DNA of 64,000 nt from Streptomyces cynarae (lineage in GTDB: Bacteria > Actinomycetota > Actinomycetes > Streptomycetales > Streptomycetaceae): the NCBI RefSeq assembly GCF_025642135.1, contig NZ_CP106793.1, positions 6,044,001 through 6,108,000 of the forward strand, in the 5' to 3' direction. Each line of letters begins with the position of its first letter. Positions within the stretch are counted from its first letter, which is position 1. A program made the position numbers and the translations under genes. Of this stretch, positions 16,843 through 28,212 are shown piece after piece. Under the pieces are notes generated by a model. It saw nothing but the letters and a program-made list of their open reading frames with translations, was not told where the DNA came from and ran no database searches.

Positions 16843-18939
16843 ATGCTGCACCGAGGTATCAAGTTCGTCCACGCCGCCGTGCTGGTCATCTCCGCGATGA
16901 CGGCCTTTCTGTTCGTGCGAGGGCTGGACGAGGAGTTGGTCCTGGGTAATTCGGCTCAGATCTGGGTGTTCGACTCCAACGATTCGGTGAGCGGCGCACA
17001 GGTGACCCGAGCCATCGCCTCGTTCTCGGTCGAGCACAGGGTCTCGGTGGCTCGCGAGCTGCCCGACACGAGGAATCCCGACGGTCGCCGACACCTGTAT
17101 CTGACCTCGGGTGTCCCGAAATCCGATGCTGCGTCATGGCTGGACGACGGCTACCCCGAGTTCAGCAGGCAGTACGCAACGGATGTGCACCCGATCGCCG
17201 ATCTCGGACAGCGGGACCCTCGAGGCTACTACTACGTCTTCGGATCGTCCGAGGCCGCGAATGCCCTGGTCTCCGAGTTCGCGGATCTCGGCCTGCGGGC
17301 AAGCGTGCAGCACCCGCTCTCGTACCGCGAACTCGTCCTTCGGTTCTCGGGCGGCGACCTGTTCCGGTCCTTCTTGGTGGTCGCTCTCGCCGCCGTGACG
17401 ATGACCGGCGCAAGCGTGCTGCTGAGCGCGAAGGCGTACGCGGTCCTGCGCCTGCAGGGCAAGTCCTTCATGGACATCCTCGCCCGTGACCTCAGGCAGT
17501 TGGCGTTGTTCTGGTCGGTCGCAGCCGGTGCCGTGGCCACCGTCGTGCTGGCTCTCCTCGGCTTCTACAACGGTCTCGCCTGGCTGGGGCTGTTCGCCGG
17601 GGTGAGCGCGGTCCTCGCCGGCGTGCTCATCGTGCTGGTACTGGCCGCGCATGCCGCCGTGCTCGCGCTGACCTTCAGGGTCGAGGTACTGCGTGCCCTC
17701 AAGGGCGAGCTACCCGCCCGGGCGGCGTTCGTCTGCACCTACCTGGTGCGTGTCCCCGCGCTGCTCCTCGCGCTCGGTATCGCCATGGACATCGCGCTGG
17801 CGGGCCAGGACGTGCTTGCGCGTCAGGCCGACCAGGACACCTACGCCAAGGTGGGCGACGCCGTGACCATCCGCCTCAACGGCAGCCTGGTGGGCCAGGA
17901 GGAGCAGGTGATCACGCAGGTGGGCCGGTGGCTGCGGCGGGCCGACGCGGCGGGCGAGATCATTGTCGCCGGGCGCCGCGACCTGCAGGACGCCTCCTCC
18001 GACGCGCACCTCCCGCAGGGCGAGATGCTCATCGTCAACGAAACCTTCCTCGCCAAGCAGTCGGTCCTCGACCCGATGGGACGGCGCCACTCTCCGGTGG
18101 CTGAGGACGGGAAGGCGGCACAGGCCCGCGCGGTGCGCGTCATCGTCCCCGAATCCCTCGGCCGCCACGCGTCGGACATCAGCGCGGCGGTCCCCGATGT
18201 ACTGGGCCGACTGGATCCGGATGTCCGTCGGCATTTGAGGGTGGAGACACTCCGGGCGCGAAGTGGCCAGAGCGTCTTCGGCTACAACTCCGGCGGACGC
18301 CCGAACGAGGACCGGTCGCTGGTGCGTGACCCGGTCCTCGTCGTGGTGCCGAACGGCTCGAAGATCCTCACCGACGACGCCTACACCGCGTTCGCCACCC
18401 AGGAGGGGATCGTCTTCCCCGACCCTCAGGATGCCCTGAACGCCATGGCGGCCGACAAGACCGGACTGGGAACGTATGTGACCTCCGTCCGTCCGGTCGG
18501 GCAGAGCGCCGCACTCGGGCTGAGGGACGCCGTCAACGGCCTCCGACTGCGGCTCTTCAGCCTCGTCGCGGGCGTGGCCGTGCTCCTCGCCACCGGCGTC
18601 GGCGTCTGTTTCATCCACGCGCGCAAGCACGCGCAGGCAGTCTTCGCGCAACACATCAGCGGTTGGACGTTCGTCGCAACCCACCGTTTCATCCTCGCCG
18701 TGGAAGGCGTCCTCGCGGTCTTCATCGCCTGGTGGGTGCCCATCCAGGTCTGGCAACAGCACCAGGAGGTACGGGAGTTCACCTCCCGCGGCATCCCCGC
18801 GCCCTTCCCGCCCGTCCAGATCACCGCATCGGACCTCGGTGTCATCGCCGGGCTGGTCATCACCGAAGTCTGTGCCGTGCTTCTCGCTCTCGCGGTGTTC
18901 CACCGGCGCATCGTGACGGACGGGGCTGCCGAGAGGTGA
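16843..18939 (+). CDS. Bacteriocin-associated integral membrane protein (DUF1430, lactococcin 972 type)
   Basis: A 698-residue membrane protein with one N-terminal segment (about 8-26), an outer domain (30-175) with motifs typical of the family (LTSGVPKSDAASW, YYVFGSSEAANALVSEF), a membrane block (about 185-325), a large outer domain (325-575) and a C-terminal block of about three segments. This FtsX/MacB-like layout fits the seven-TM bacteriocin immunity/export proteins found beside lactococcin-972 genes. Together with the ATPase 52 bases downstream it should form an ABC complex for export or for removing the peptide from the producer membrane. Confidence 0.85.
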   Translation: MLHRGIKFVHAAVLVISAMTAFLFVRGLDEELVLGNSAQIWVFDSNDSVSGAQVTRAIASFSVEHRVSVARELPDTRNPDGRRHLYLTSGVPKSDAASWLDDGYPEFSRQYATDVHPIADLGQRDPRGYYYVFGSSEAANALVSEFADLGLRASVQHPLSYRELVLRFSGGDLFRSFLVVALAAVTMTGASVLLSAKAYAVLRLQGKSFMDILARDLRQLALFWSVAAGAVATVVLALLGFYNGLAWLGLFAGVSAVLAGVLIVLVLAAHAAVLALTFRVEVLRALKGELPARAAFVCTYLVRVPALLLALGIAMDIALAGQDVLARQADQDTYAKVGDAVTIRLNGSLVGQEEQVITQVGRWLRRADAAGEIIVAGRRDLQDASSDAHLPQGEMLIVNETFLAKQSVLDPMGRRHSPVAEDGKAAQARAVRVIVPESLGRHASDISAAVPDVLGRLDPDVRRHLRVETLRARSGQSVFGYNSGGRPNEDRSLVRDPVLVVVPNGSKILTDDAYTAFATQEGIVFPDPQDALNAMAADKTGLGTYVTSVRPVGQSAALGLRDAVNGLRLRLFSLVAGVAVLLATGVGVCFIHARKHAQAVFAQHISGWTFVATHRFILAVEGVLAVFIAWWVPIQVWQQHQEVREFTSRGIPAPFPPVQITASDLGVIAGLVITEVCAVLLALAVFHRRIVTDGAAER

Positions 18940-18991
18940 GCCGGCGCAGGCGCATTCCCCCCACTCAGCAGGAGCATTCAGGAGCATTGTC

Positions 18992-19642
18992 GTGATCGAT
19001 ATCGTCAAGCTGTCGAAGACCTTCGGCACCCGTACTCTGTGGTCCGATGTCACCGCCACCGTGAGCCGCGGCGAGATGCTCGCCCTTGTCGGCCCCAGTG
19101 GATCGGGGAAGTCCACCCTCCTCAACTGCATCGGGCTTCTGGACAAGCCGAGCGCGGGGACGATCCGTCATGAGGGAAAGGACATAACCCGCTTCGGACG
19201 GGGCGAGATCCGCCGATTCCGTCGCGATGTCCTCGGTTACCTCTTCCAGAGCTACGCCCTGATCGAGAACGCCACCGTCGCGGCCAATCTGGAGGTTGCC
19301 GTCAAGCCGCAACGGACCCTGCGGGGCAATGCCGGTACGACCGTCGCCGAGGCCCTCGACCGCGTTGGCCTGGCGGGGCGGGAGAAGGAGAAGATCCACC
19401 ACCTCAGTGGCGGAGAGCAGCAGCGTGTGGCGCTCGCCCGGCTCATGGTCAAGAAACCGGCGCTCGTGCTCGCCGACGAGCCGACCGGCGCCCTCGACCA
19501 TGCCAACACCACAGTGGTCATCGACATCCTCCGGGAGATGAGCGATGCCGGATGCGCCGTAGTCATCGCCACCCACGACGACTACGTGCGCGACCGATGC
19601 GACGCCGTCTACTCGGTCCACGAGAGTTCCCTTGTCGCTTGA
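18992..19642 (+). CDS. ABC transporter ATP-binding protein, lactococcin 972 group
   Basis: A 216-residue MacB/LolD-like ATPase with Walker A GPSGSGKST, Q-loop LGYLFQSYALIENATV, signature LSGGEQQRVALARLM, Walker B LVLADEPTGALD and H-loop ATHDDYV; all are intact. The short length without extra domains and the SYALIENATV segment match ATPases next to DUF1430 proteins. GTG 18992 has AGGAG 7 bases upstream. It is the energising partner of the preceding membrane protein, probably for peptide export or self-immunity. Confidence 0.92.
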   Translation: MIDIVKLSKTFGTRTLWSDVTATVSRGEMLALVGPSGSGKSTLLNCIGLLDKPSAGTIRHEGKDITRFGRGEIRRFRRDVLGYLFQSYALIENATVAANLEVAVKPQRTLRGNAGTTVAEALDRVGLAGREKEKIHHLSGGEQQRVALARLMVKKPALVLADEPTGALDHANTTVVIDILREMSDAGCAVVIATHDDYVRDRCDAVYSVHESSLVA

Positions 19643-19736
19643 GTGGCGACCCCGGCCGTCGATCACACATCCGCCGGGCGCTTCGGCCACGGCACCATGC
19701 TCTCGCACTGGCCTGTGCGCCAGAGAAAAACCGGAC

Positions 19737-21452
19737 ATGTACCGAAACAAGGTGAAGGCTGCCTCTCCTGCGAGTCGAACAGCCTCTGCGGACTCCTCCG
19801 CCGTCGCCTCACCGCTCCGTCGAGCAGCCTTTGTCACGGCCGTCACACTCACGGTGGCCGCGGCCCTGCAACAACTTCTGATCATCGTCGGGATGGGGGG
19901 ACGGCTGCCCGGGTGGCAACCCTGGCCGTACCTGCTCGGAGCCGCCCCCGCTTGGCTGCTGTGCCGTCCCCGCTGGTCAAAGGCCGGCGTACCGGCCTCT
20001 GTACAGAGAACGCTGGCCCTGTTGCGGCGTGTGCCTGTCGAGGCGTACGTCGTGGGCGTACTCCTCCTGGCGTGCGGCGTCTGGGCGTGGTTGCAGGACG
20101 AAGAGCCTCACTTCGCGCACGAGGAAGCCGTCTACGCCAACAAGGCCCGCTTCTGGCTGGACGGCACCCCTGACGCGGGCTGGGGCCTCTACCGCCCCGT
20201 CGGCCTTCCGGCTCTGGGCAGGCTGGCGCTCGCCGTGCACGACGACGTCGGCGCCCTTCGCGTCGTCGCGCTGCTTCTGAGCCTGTTCACGCTCACAGTC
20301 GTGTATCTGGTCGCCGCTCAGTGGCTGTCGCGCCGCCGGGCCGTCGTGGTCATGCTCTTGCTGCTCAGCGGACTCGGTTTCCTCCGTCGGCTCCCTGAGT
20401 TCCTCAACGACATAGGCGCCACCGGGCTGTTGCTCATCGTGGTGTTCCTCGTGGTCCGGACGCAGGAGAAGAAGAACTCCCGGGCGCTGCTCCTGCTGCC
20501 GTTCGTCACGCTGGCCGCTTTCTACCTGCGGTACGGAGTCGTCGGAAACCTGCTCGCGATCACATCGGCCGCCGTCATCGCCTATGGGCCCCGTGCCTGG
20601 CTCGCCCAAGGGCGTCGCCTGGGTCTTGCGGCGGTGATCCTGGTACTCGGCCTCCTGCCGCACTTCGTCTACGCGACCAGGACCACCGGCTCACCGCTGG
20701 GAATCATCTTCTGGGCGACCGATCAGGCCGAACGCAGATTCGTGGGCGACGGACTCGTCTACTACGTCGCGATCTTCCCGTACCGCTTGGCCGGTGACCT
20801 GGGAGCCGTCGTCATGGCCGCGGGGCTCGTGGCGATGGGAGGGGCGATACGACGACTGTGGCGTTCCCATCGTCCGCATGGGGGCGAACTGCGCATGCAC
20901 GACCGGCGCACCGCGTTTCTGGGCATGTCCGCCGTTCTGATCTGCGTCGTCCTGGGACTCGCCACGGACGGTGAGCCCCGGTTCATATATCTCTCGGTCG
21001 TGCTCCTCACCGTTCTGGGGGTGTCCGAGACAGCGGACCGGGTCGGCCACTGGGCATCAGGAGTACTTGCGGCCGTCGCGGTCCTGACCGCGGTCACGGT
21101 GCTCGGAACCGCTCAAGTCGTCGCCCACGGCGCGATGCCCGGCCCCGAACGACTCGGTGCCTCGACCGTGCCTGTGGCCCGGCAGCTCGCCTCCGACGAG
21201 CCCTGTCTCCTGGTGACCGGATACGAGCCCGAGATGGGCTGGTACTCCGGGTGCGACGCGGTCACATACAGCCAGTACCGTCGGATGGAACCGCCCCCTC
21301 ACACAAGAGTCAGCCTTGTGCTCTTCGAACGAGGGCGCCTGCAACCCGGCCCGGCAGCCCTGAAGCAGCTGATCGGCGGGCGTGAAACCACAACGCGAAG
21401 GATCCCCACCCGGGGAGCCGTCGGCGACGCAACGGTGATCACACTGCACTGA
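19737..21452 (+). CDS. GT-C/GT39-like multi-pass glycosyltransferase family protein
   Basis: A 571-residue protein with about ten to eleven membrane segments and a short C-terminal outer part. The first outer loop carries the acidic cluster DEEPHFAHEEAVYANKARFWLDG, resembling the Asp/Glu loop of PMT/ArnT-type GT-C transferases that use polyprenyl-phosphate sugars. A second loop contains DQAERRFVGDG. ATG 19737 starts 94 bases after the ABC ATPase in the same direction, so it may belong to the bacteriocin unit. It could also be an unrelated envelope gene. Donor and acceptor are unknown. Confidence 0.65.
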   Translation: MYRNKVKAASPASRTASADSSAVASPLRRAAFVTAVTLTVAAALQQLLIIVGMGGRLPGWQPWPYLLGAAPAWLLCRPRWSKAGVPASVQRTLALLRRVPVEAYVVGVLLLACGVWAWLQDEEPHFAHEEAVYANKARFWLDGTPDAGWGLYRPVGLPALGRLALAVHDDVGALRVVALLLSLFTLTVVYLVAAQWLSRRRAVVVMLLLLSGLGFLRRLPEFLNDIGATGLLLIVVFLVVRTQEKKNSRALLLLPFVTLAAFYLRYGVVGNLLAITSAAVIAYGPRAWLAQGRRLGLAAVILVLGLLPHFVYATRTTGSPLGIIFWATDQAERRFVGDGLVYYVAIFPYRLAGDLGAVVMAAGLVAMGGAIRRLWRSHRPHGGELRMHDRRTAFLGMSAVLICVVLGLATDGEPRFIYLSVVLLTVLGVSETADRVGHWASGVLAAVAVLTAVTVLGTAQVVAHGAMPGPERLGASTVPVARQLASDEPCLLVTGYEPEMGWYSGCDAVTYSQYRRMEPPPHTRVSLVLFERGRLQPGPAALKQLIGGRETTTRRIPTRGAVGDATVITLH

Positions 21453-21588
21453 GACCCGGCCGGGCGGCCGACCACCGCGCGGCGCAGACGCTCGTGCGTC
21501 CCGTCATGACCGAGTGCCGGTCCCGGCAGCCGCGACATGCCAGCTCGAGGGCCTGTTCCCGCAGGCCTGTTGCTTCGTGCCGGTTCCC

Positions 21589-22956
<1,368 letters not shown>

Positions 22957-22973
22957 GGGTGACTCCTCACTAC

Positions 22974-23018
22974 GGGGGTGGTGCAAAAGGGGGTGGTGCA
23001 GAAGGGGCGGTACAGGGG
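22974..23018. repeat. Short tandem repeat between glyA and sdaA
   Basis: A 15-base unit (GGGGGTGGTGCAAAA, then GGGGGTGGTGCAGAA, then a degenerate third copy) lies just upstream of the sdaA ribosome site. Copy number might vary between strains. Confidence 0.7.
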
Positions 23019-23075
23019 TGCGGGCACCGCGCACGCCGGTACTCCCAGTGTGCGCGGTGCCCCGCAGAAGGTGAC

Positions 23076-24338
23076 CTACTTGTTCAGACCCGGGTACAGC
23101 GGGTGCTTCTCGGCCAGGGCCTTGACCCGGGCCTTGAGCCCCTCCGCGTCGTAGGACGGCTTCAGCGTCTCGGCGATGACGTCCGCGACCTCCGTGAAGT
23201 CCTCGGCCGTGAAGCCGCGGGTCGCCAGGGCCGGCGTGCCGATGCGCAGGCCCGAGGTGACCATCGGCGGGCGCGGGTCGTTCGGGACCGCGTTGCGGTT
23301 GACCGTGATGCCGACCTCGTGCAGGCGGTCCTCCGCCTGCTGCCCGTCCAGCTCCGAGTCGCGCAGGTCGACCAGGATCAGGTGCACGTCCGTGCCGCCG
23401 GTCAACACGTTCACGCCGGCCTCGCGCGCGTCGGCGGCCGTCAGCCGCTCGGCGAGGATCTTCGCGCCCTCGACGGTACGGCGCTGGCGCTCGCGGAACT
23501 CCTCCGACGCGGCGACCTTGAAGGACACCGCCTTGGCCGCGATCACGTGCTCCAGGGGGCCGCCCTGGAAGCCCGGGAAGACGGACGAGTTCAGCTTCTT
23601 CGCGAAGTCCTTCTTCGCGAGGATGATGCCGCCGCGCGGACCGCCCAGCGTCTTGTGGGTGGTGGAGGTGACGACATCGGCGTACTCCACCGGGTTCGGG
23701 TGCAGGCCCGCCGCGACCAGACCGGCGAAGTGCGCCATGTCCACCCACAGGTACGCCTCGACCTCGTCCGCGATCCGGCGGAACTCGGCGAAGTCCAGCT
23801 GCCGCGGGTACGCCGACCAGCCCGCGATGATCACCTTCGGGCGGTGCTCCTTGGCGAGCCGCTCGACCTCGGCCATGTCGACCCGGCCGGTCTCGTCCAC
23901 GTGGTAGGCGACCACGTCGAACTGCTTGCCCGAGAAGTTCAGCCGCATCCCGTGGGTCAGGTGGCCGCCGTGCGCCAGGTCCAGGCCGAGGATGGTGTCG
24001 CCGGGCTGGGCCAGCGCGAACAGGGCGGCCTGGTTGGCGGAGGCGCCGGAGTGGGGCTGCACATTGGCGTACTCCGCGCCGAACAGCTCCTTGATCCGGT
24101 CGATGGCGATCTGCTCGGCGACGTCGACGTGCTCGCAGCCGCCGTAGTAGCGGCGGCCGGGGTAGCCCTCGGCGTATTTGTTGGTGAGGACCGAGCCCTG
24201 CGCCTCCATGACCGCCAGCGGGGCGAAGTTCTCGGAGGCGATCATCTCGAGGGTGGACTGCTGGCGGTGCAGCTCGGCGTCGACCGCTGCGGCGACCTCC
24301 GGGTCGAGCTCGTGCAGGGACGTGTTCAGAACGGTCAT
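23076..24338 (-). CDS. glyA: Serine hydroxymethyltransferase
   Basis: PLP enzyme that interconverts glycine plus methylene-THF and serine. It has 420 residues, full length for the family, with [44 protein letters not shown] and the PLP lysine in [14 protein letters not shown]. It lies 15 bases after gcvH in the same direction. It uses the methylene-THF made by glycine cleavage and hands serine to SdaA. Expression is likely governed by the glycine riboswitch upstream of gcvT. Confidence 0.98.
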   Translation of the reverse strand: MTVLNTSLHELDPEVAAAVDAELHRQQSTLEMIASENFAPLAVMEAQGSVLTNKYAEGYPGRRYYGGCEHVDVAEQIAIDRIKELFGAEYANVQPHSGASANQAALFALAQPGDTILGLDLAHGGHLTHGMRLNFSGKQFDVVAYHVDETGRVDMAEVERLAKEHRPKVIIAGWSAYPRQLDFAEFRRIADEVEAYLWVDMAHFAGLVAAGLHPNPVEYADVVTSTTHKTLGGPRGGIILAKKDFAKKLNSSVFPGFQGGPLEHVIAAKAVSFKVAASEEFRERQRRTVEGAKILAERLTAADAREAGVNVLTGGTDVHLILVDLRDSELDGQQAEDRLHEVGITVNRNAVPNDPRPPMVTSGLRIGTPALATRGFTAEDFTEVADVIAETLKPSYDAEGLKARVKALAEKHPLYPGLNK

Positions 24339-24353
24339 CTGCGGGTGCGCTCC

Positions 24354-24731
24354 TCAGCCGGCGACGTGGGCGTCGTACTCGTCGGCGGACAGCAGGTCGG
24401 CCGGCTCCTCGGACACGCGCACCTTGAACAGCCAGCCGCCCTCGAACGGCTCGGAGTTCACCAGCGACGGGTCGTTGACCACGTCCTCGTTGACCTCCGT
24501 GATCTCGCCGGTGACCGGGGAGTACAGGTCGCTGACCGACTTCGTCGACTCCAGCTCGCCGCAGGTCTCGCCCGCGGTCACCGTGTCACCGACCTCCGGG
24601 AGCTGGACGAAGACGACATCGCCGAGCGCGTTCGCCGCGTGCTCCGTGATGCCGACCGTCGCGACGCCGTCCTCGGCGTCCGACAGCCACTCGTGCTCCT
24701 TGCTGTAGCGCAGCTGCTGGGGGTTGCTCAT
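24354..24731 (-). CDS. gcvH: Glycine cleavage system H protein
   Basis: A 125-residue lipoyl carrier shuttling the aminomethyl group between the P, T and L proteins. The lipoylation site is K64 in [15 protein letters not shown], with EHEWL near the start and the conserved [12 protein letters not shown] region. It is the middle gene of the gcvT-gcvH-glyA-sdaA run. A gcvP gene is not in this window. Confidence 0.98.
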   Translation of the reverse strand: MSNPQQLRYSKEHEWLSDAEDGVATVGITEHAANALGDVVFVQLPEVGDTVTAGETCGELESTKSVSDLYSPVTGEITEVNEDVVNDPSLVNSEPFEGGWLFKVRVSEEPADLLSADEYDAHVAG

Positions 24732-24840
24732 GGCCTGAATTCTCCTGTACGCGGGGGAGTGGTGGTGAAGGGAGTACTGCTGGAGACGTGCGTGAGCACG
24801 GCGGAGGTGCGCGGGATCACGTCACCTGTCCGCCGAGTGC

Positions 24841-25959
<1,119 letters not shown>

Positions 25960-25979
25960 CGGTTGTGCTCCCAGGGCGT

Positions 25980-26015
25980 GGGTCCCCCCGCGCGAGCGAA
26001 TTCGAGCGTGGGGGA
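25980..26015 (-). repeat. Dispersed palindrome between the glycine riboswitch and gcvT
   Basis: On the minus strand it reads CTCCCCCACGCTCGAATTCG and continues CTCGCGC, a G-run and ACCCAC. It is the same unit as at 1204-1242. It lies 9 bases after the aptamer end and 21 bases before the gcvT start codon, where an expression platform would be expected. Confidence 0.65.
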
Positions 26016-26021
26016 GGGCGA

Positions 26022-26250
26022 GGTCGGTCCTCCCCATCTGTCATCGGAACCTGAGAGGTTCGCCATGAACGCCCGCACGGCGGGTCGTCACGGCTTGCAC
26101 CTTGGGTGGAGCCACCGAGAAGCGGCCCGCTTTCCAGATGTGCCTCGCCCGCGCGGTATCGGGGCCTGAGAGATTCAAGGGAGGGACTTGCTCCTTCGGC
26201 GCCCGGGCCCACGTACGTACCCCGTACGTCCCCGGAACTCTCCCGCGCGG
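26022..26250 (-). promoter_or_regulatory. Tandem glycine riboswitch (gcvT motif)
   Basis: Read on the minus strand, the first aptamer begins GGGAGAGTTCC, contains GCCGAAGGAGCAAGTCCC and ends TTGAATCTCTCAGGC with CCGATACCG. After a short linker the second aptamer follows (CATCTGGAAAGC, GGTGGCTCCACCCAAGGTGCAA, AACCTCTCAGGTTCCGATGACAGATGGGGAGG). These are the hallmark sequences of both glycine aptamers, one after the other, upstream of gcvT, the classic target. It is expected to turn the operon on when glycine is plentiful. Confidence 0.93.
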
Positions 26251-26476
26251 ATTCAAGCGGCCGGTATGCAGTTGGCGCGCACATCATTGCACGCCTCGCC
26301 CGATCGTGGCAGGCCGCGTGGGCATCCGGCCCGGGACCGCCGGCGTGACCGGCTTCCGGACGCATCTGTGACCGGCTTGTGGCAGTACGCGAACGCCATC
26401 GGGGGAAACCGTCCATTACCTTCTCTTTACACTCGGCGGGGATGGGACTTCCTGACCGCAAGGGAGGACGATCACG

Positions 26477-27162
26477 GTGGACAGGACGACGGCGTACGCC
26501 ATGACCACGGGCATCGCGGTACCCCGGCAGCCCGGAGCCCCGGCCCGGGAGGCGGCGCGCCGGTGCCGGCGCCGGTGGTCCGCGACCTGCGCGACCGAGG
26601 GGGCCACAGCCCGTACGGGCTCACCTTCGGCGCCCGCGACCTCGTCGTGGTCACCGGCCTGCCCGGCAGCGGCAAGTCCACGCTCATGCGGCGCACGGTG
26701 CGCGGCGCCCGCGTCGACTCCCAGGACACCCGCGACCGCTGGGACGCGCGCCTGGCACGCTTCCTGCCGTACGGGGTCTACCGCCCCCTGGTCCGCCTCG
26801 CGCACTACGCGGGCCTGCGCCGGGCCCTGCGCGCCGGCAGCGGAGTCGTCGTGCACGACTGCGGCACCCAGACCTGGGTGCGCACCTGGCTGGCCCGCGA
26901 GGCCCGGCGCCGAGGCGGCACGCTGCATCTGCTTCTGCTCGACGTCACCCCCGACACGGCCCTGGACGGCCAGCGCGAGCGGGGCCGAGGCGTCTCCAGG
27001 TACGCCTTCCTGCGCCACCGCCGCGCCAATCGTCATCTGCTGCGCGCCGTCGAGCGGGGCAGGCTCCCGGAGGGCTGCGGCTCGGCGGTCCTGCTCGACC
27101 GCGACGCGGTGGACGTGCTGCGCCGGATCGACTTCGCGGACCGCCCGGAAGGAGCGGAATGA
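26477..27162 (+). CDS. P-loop ATP-binding protein (small kinase-like), with a likely one-base frameshift
   Basis: Cytoplasmic P-loop protein. Walker A is GLPGSGKSTLMRR; later segments are DSQDTRDRWDARLARFLPYGVY, VVVHDCGTQTWVR and LLLLDVTPDTALDGQRERGRGVSRYAF, as in small kinase/zeta-like ATPases. The best start, GTG 26477 (VDRTTAYAMTTGIAVPRQPGAPAREA), has GGGAGG 8 bases upstream but is in another frame. One extra G at about 26549-26556 would join it to GAPVPAPVVRDLRDRGG and give about 228 residues. Without it, a start at GTG 26563 or 26575 would still give the ATPase core. The gene's 3' part is duplicated directly downstream. Substrate unknown. Confidence 0.75.
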
Positions 27163-27340
27163 ATCGCGCCGCCTTCCTGCGCCACCGCCGCGCCAATCGT
27201 CATCTGCTGCGCGCCGTCGAGCGGGGCAGGCTCCCGGAGGGCTGCGGCTCGGCGGTCCTGCTCGACCGCGACGCGGTGGACGTGCTGCGCCGGATCGACT
27301 TCGCGGACCGCCCGGAAGGAGCGGAATGAATCGCGCCGCC
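27003..27340. repeat. Exact 167-bp tandem duplication
   Basis: Bases 27003-27173 recur identically at 27170-27340; the copies overlap by the 4-base sequence CGCC, a plausible microhomology junction. The unit covers the last 53 codons of the P-loop gene, its stop and the start of the intergenic region. I saw no mismatch, so the event is recent or an assembly artefact. Confidence 0.92.
27159..27329 (+). pseudogene. Duplicated C-terminal fragment of the P-loop gene
   Basis: Because of the tandem duplication an ATG at 27159 overlaps the stop of the P-loop gene (ATGA) and opens a 56-codon frame: MNRAAFLRHRRANRH, then the exact C-terminus of the parent to RPEGAE. It has no Walker motifs. It may be translated by coupling but is most likely non-functional. 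Confidence 0.5.
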
Positions 27341-27395
27341 CGCGCACCCGTTAGCCTTTTCGCCACACCAGTGGTACTCGGCAGGCGGTAGGCAG

Positions 27396-28187
27396 ATGGA
27401 CATCCCGGCGGACCTTCCCGCGGACTTCCCGGCACAGGCGCACCCCCATCCGCACGGCGGATGGCCGGGCAACGAGCTGGAGGAGGTGCTCTCCGCCTCG
27501 CTCGGCATCCCCTCGGCGGGCGGCCGGATCGTCGAGGTGCTGGGCCGCAGCTTCCTGTGGGTGCCGCTGCCGAACGGCGGCGGCCCGCACAGCGGCCCCC
27601 TCGACCTGCCCACACTGGACATCGAGGGACAGGCGTACGTCCCGGTGTTCAGCTCTGAGGAGCAGTTCCGCCACGCCGCCGGCGGCCACATGTCGTACAC
27701 CATCGCGCCCGCCGCCGAGTTCGCCCGCGGGCTGCCCCCGCAGGTCGGCATCGCGGTCAACCCGGGCGGCGTGGTCGGCATACCCCTGCCTCCGGAGGCG
27801 GTGGCCGAACTGTGCCGCGTCGGACGCACCCCGCTGGACGGCCCCACGACCGGCGGCCGCGTCCGACTCTTCGAACCGGACTGGCAGGACGACCCGGTGG
27901 ACTTCCTCGCCGCCGCGTCCGCCGAGTTCGCGGCGACCGGCGTGGTCCTCACGGCACGCCGCTGCCTTGCCGCCGTCGAGACGGCGGACCCGGTGCTGTT
28001 CGTCGGCGTGGAGCTCTCCCAGTGGGAGGGCGACCTCCGCACCCTCCCCATGGACGCCCTCGGCCGCGCCCTGGCCAAGGTGGCGGTCGAGTGGCCGGTC
28101 AACCTGGTCCTCCTGGACGTCGCCCAGGACCCGGTGGCCGACTGGATGAGAGAGAAGGTCCGGCCGTTCTACCAGCAGGGGTACTGA
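27396..28187 (+). CDS. SseB-family protein (enhanced serine sensitivity), first copy
   Basis: Cytoplasmic protein of 263 residues with an N-terminal SseB domain (NELEEVLSASLGIPS, FLWVPLPNGGG, TLDIEGQAYVPVFSSEEQFRHAAG, then VGIAVNPGGVVGIPLPPEAV) and a C-terminal SseB_C-like part (PDWQDDPVDFLAAASAEFAATG ... WMREKVRPFYQQGY). SseB was named from serine sensitivity in E. coli; its biochemical role is unclear. A second SseB gene follows, and the glycine/serine operon lies about 1.4 kb upstream, divergent. ATG 27396. Confidence 0.85.
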   Translation: MDIPADLPADFPAQAHPHPHGGWPGNELEEVLSASLGIPSAGGRIVEVLGRSFLWVPLPNGGGPHSGPLDLPTLDIEGQAYVPVFSSEEQFRHAAGGHMSYTIAPAAEFARGLPPQVGIAVNPGGVVGIPLPPEAVAELCRVGRTPLDGPTTGGRVRLFEPDWQDDPVDFLAAASAEFAATGVVLTARRCLAAVETADPVLFVGVELSQWEGDLRTLPMDALGRALAKVAVEWPVNLVLLDVAQDPVADWMREKVRPFYQQGY

Positions 28188-28212
28188 GCAGGGCGCTCCG
28201 TCAGGGGCGCCC

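Noticed and set aside
22974..23018. Possible CRISPR-like repeats between glyA and sdaA.
   Set aside because: The 15-base units are directly adjacent with no spacers; it is a simple tandem repeat.
26022..26461. Short frames on both strands over the gcvT leader.
   Set aside because: They lie over the riboswitch and promoter DNA, lack ribosome sites and have no similarity I recognise.
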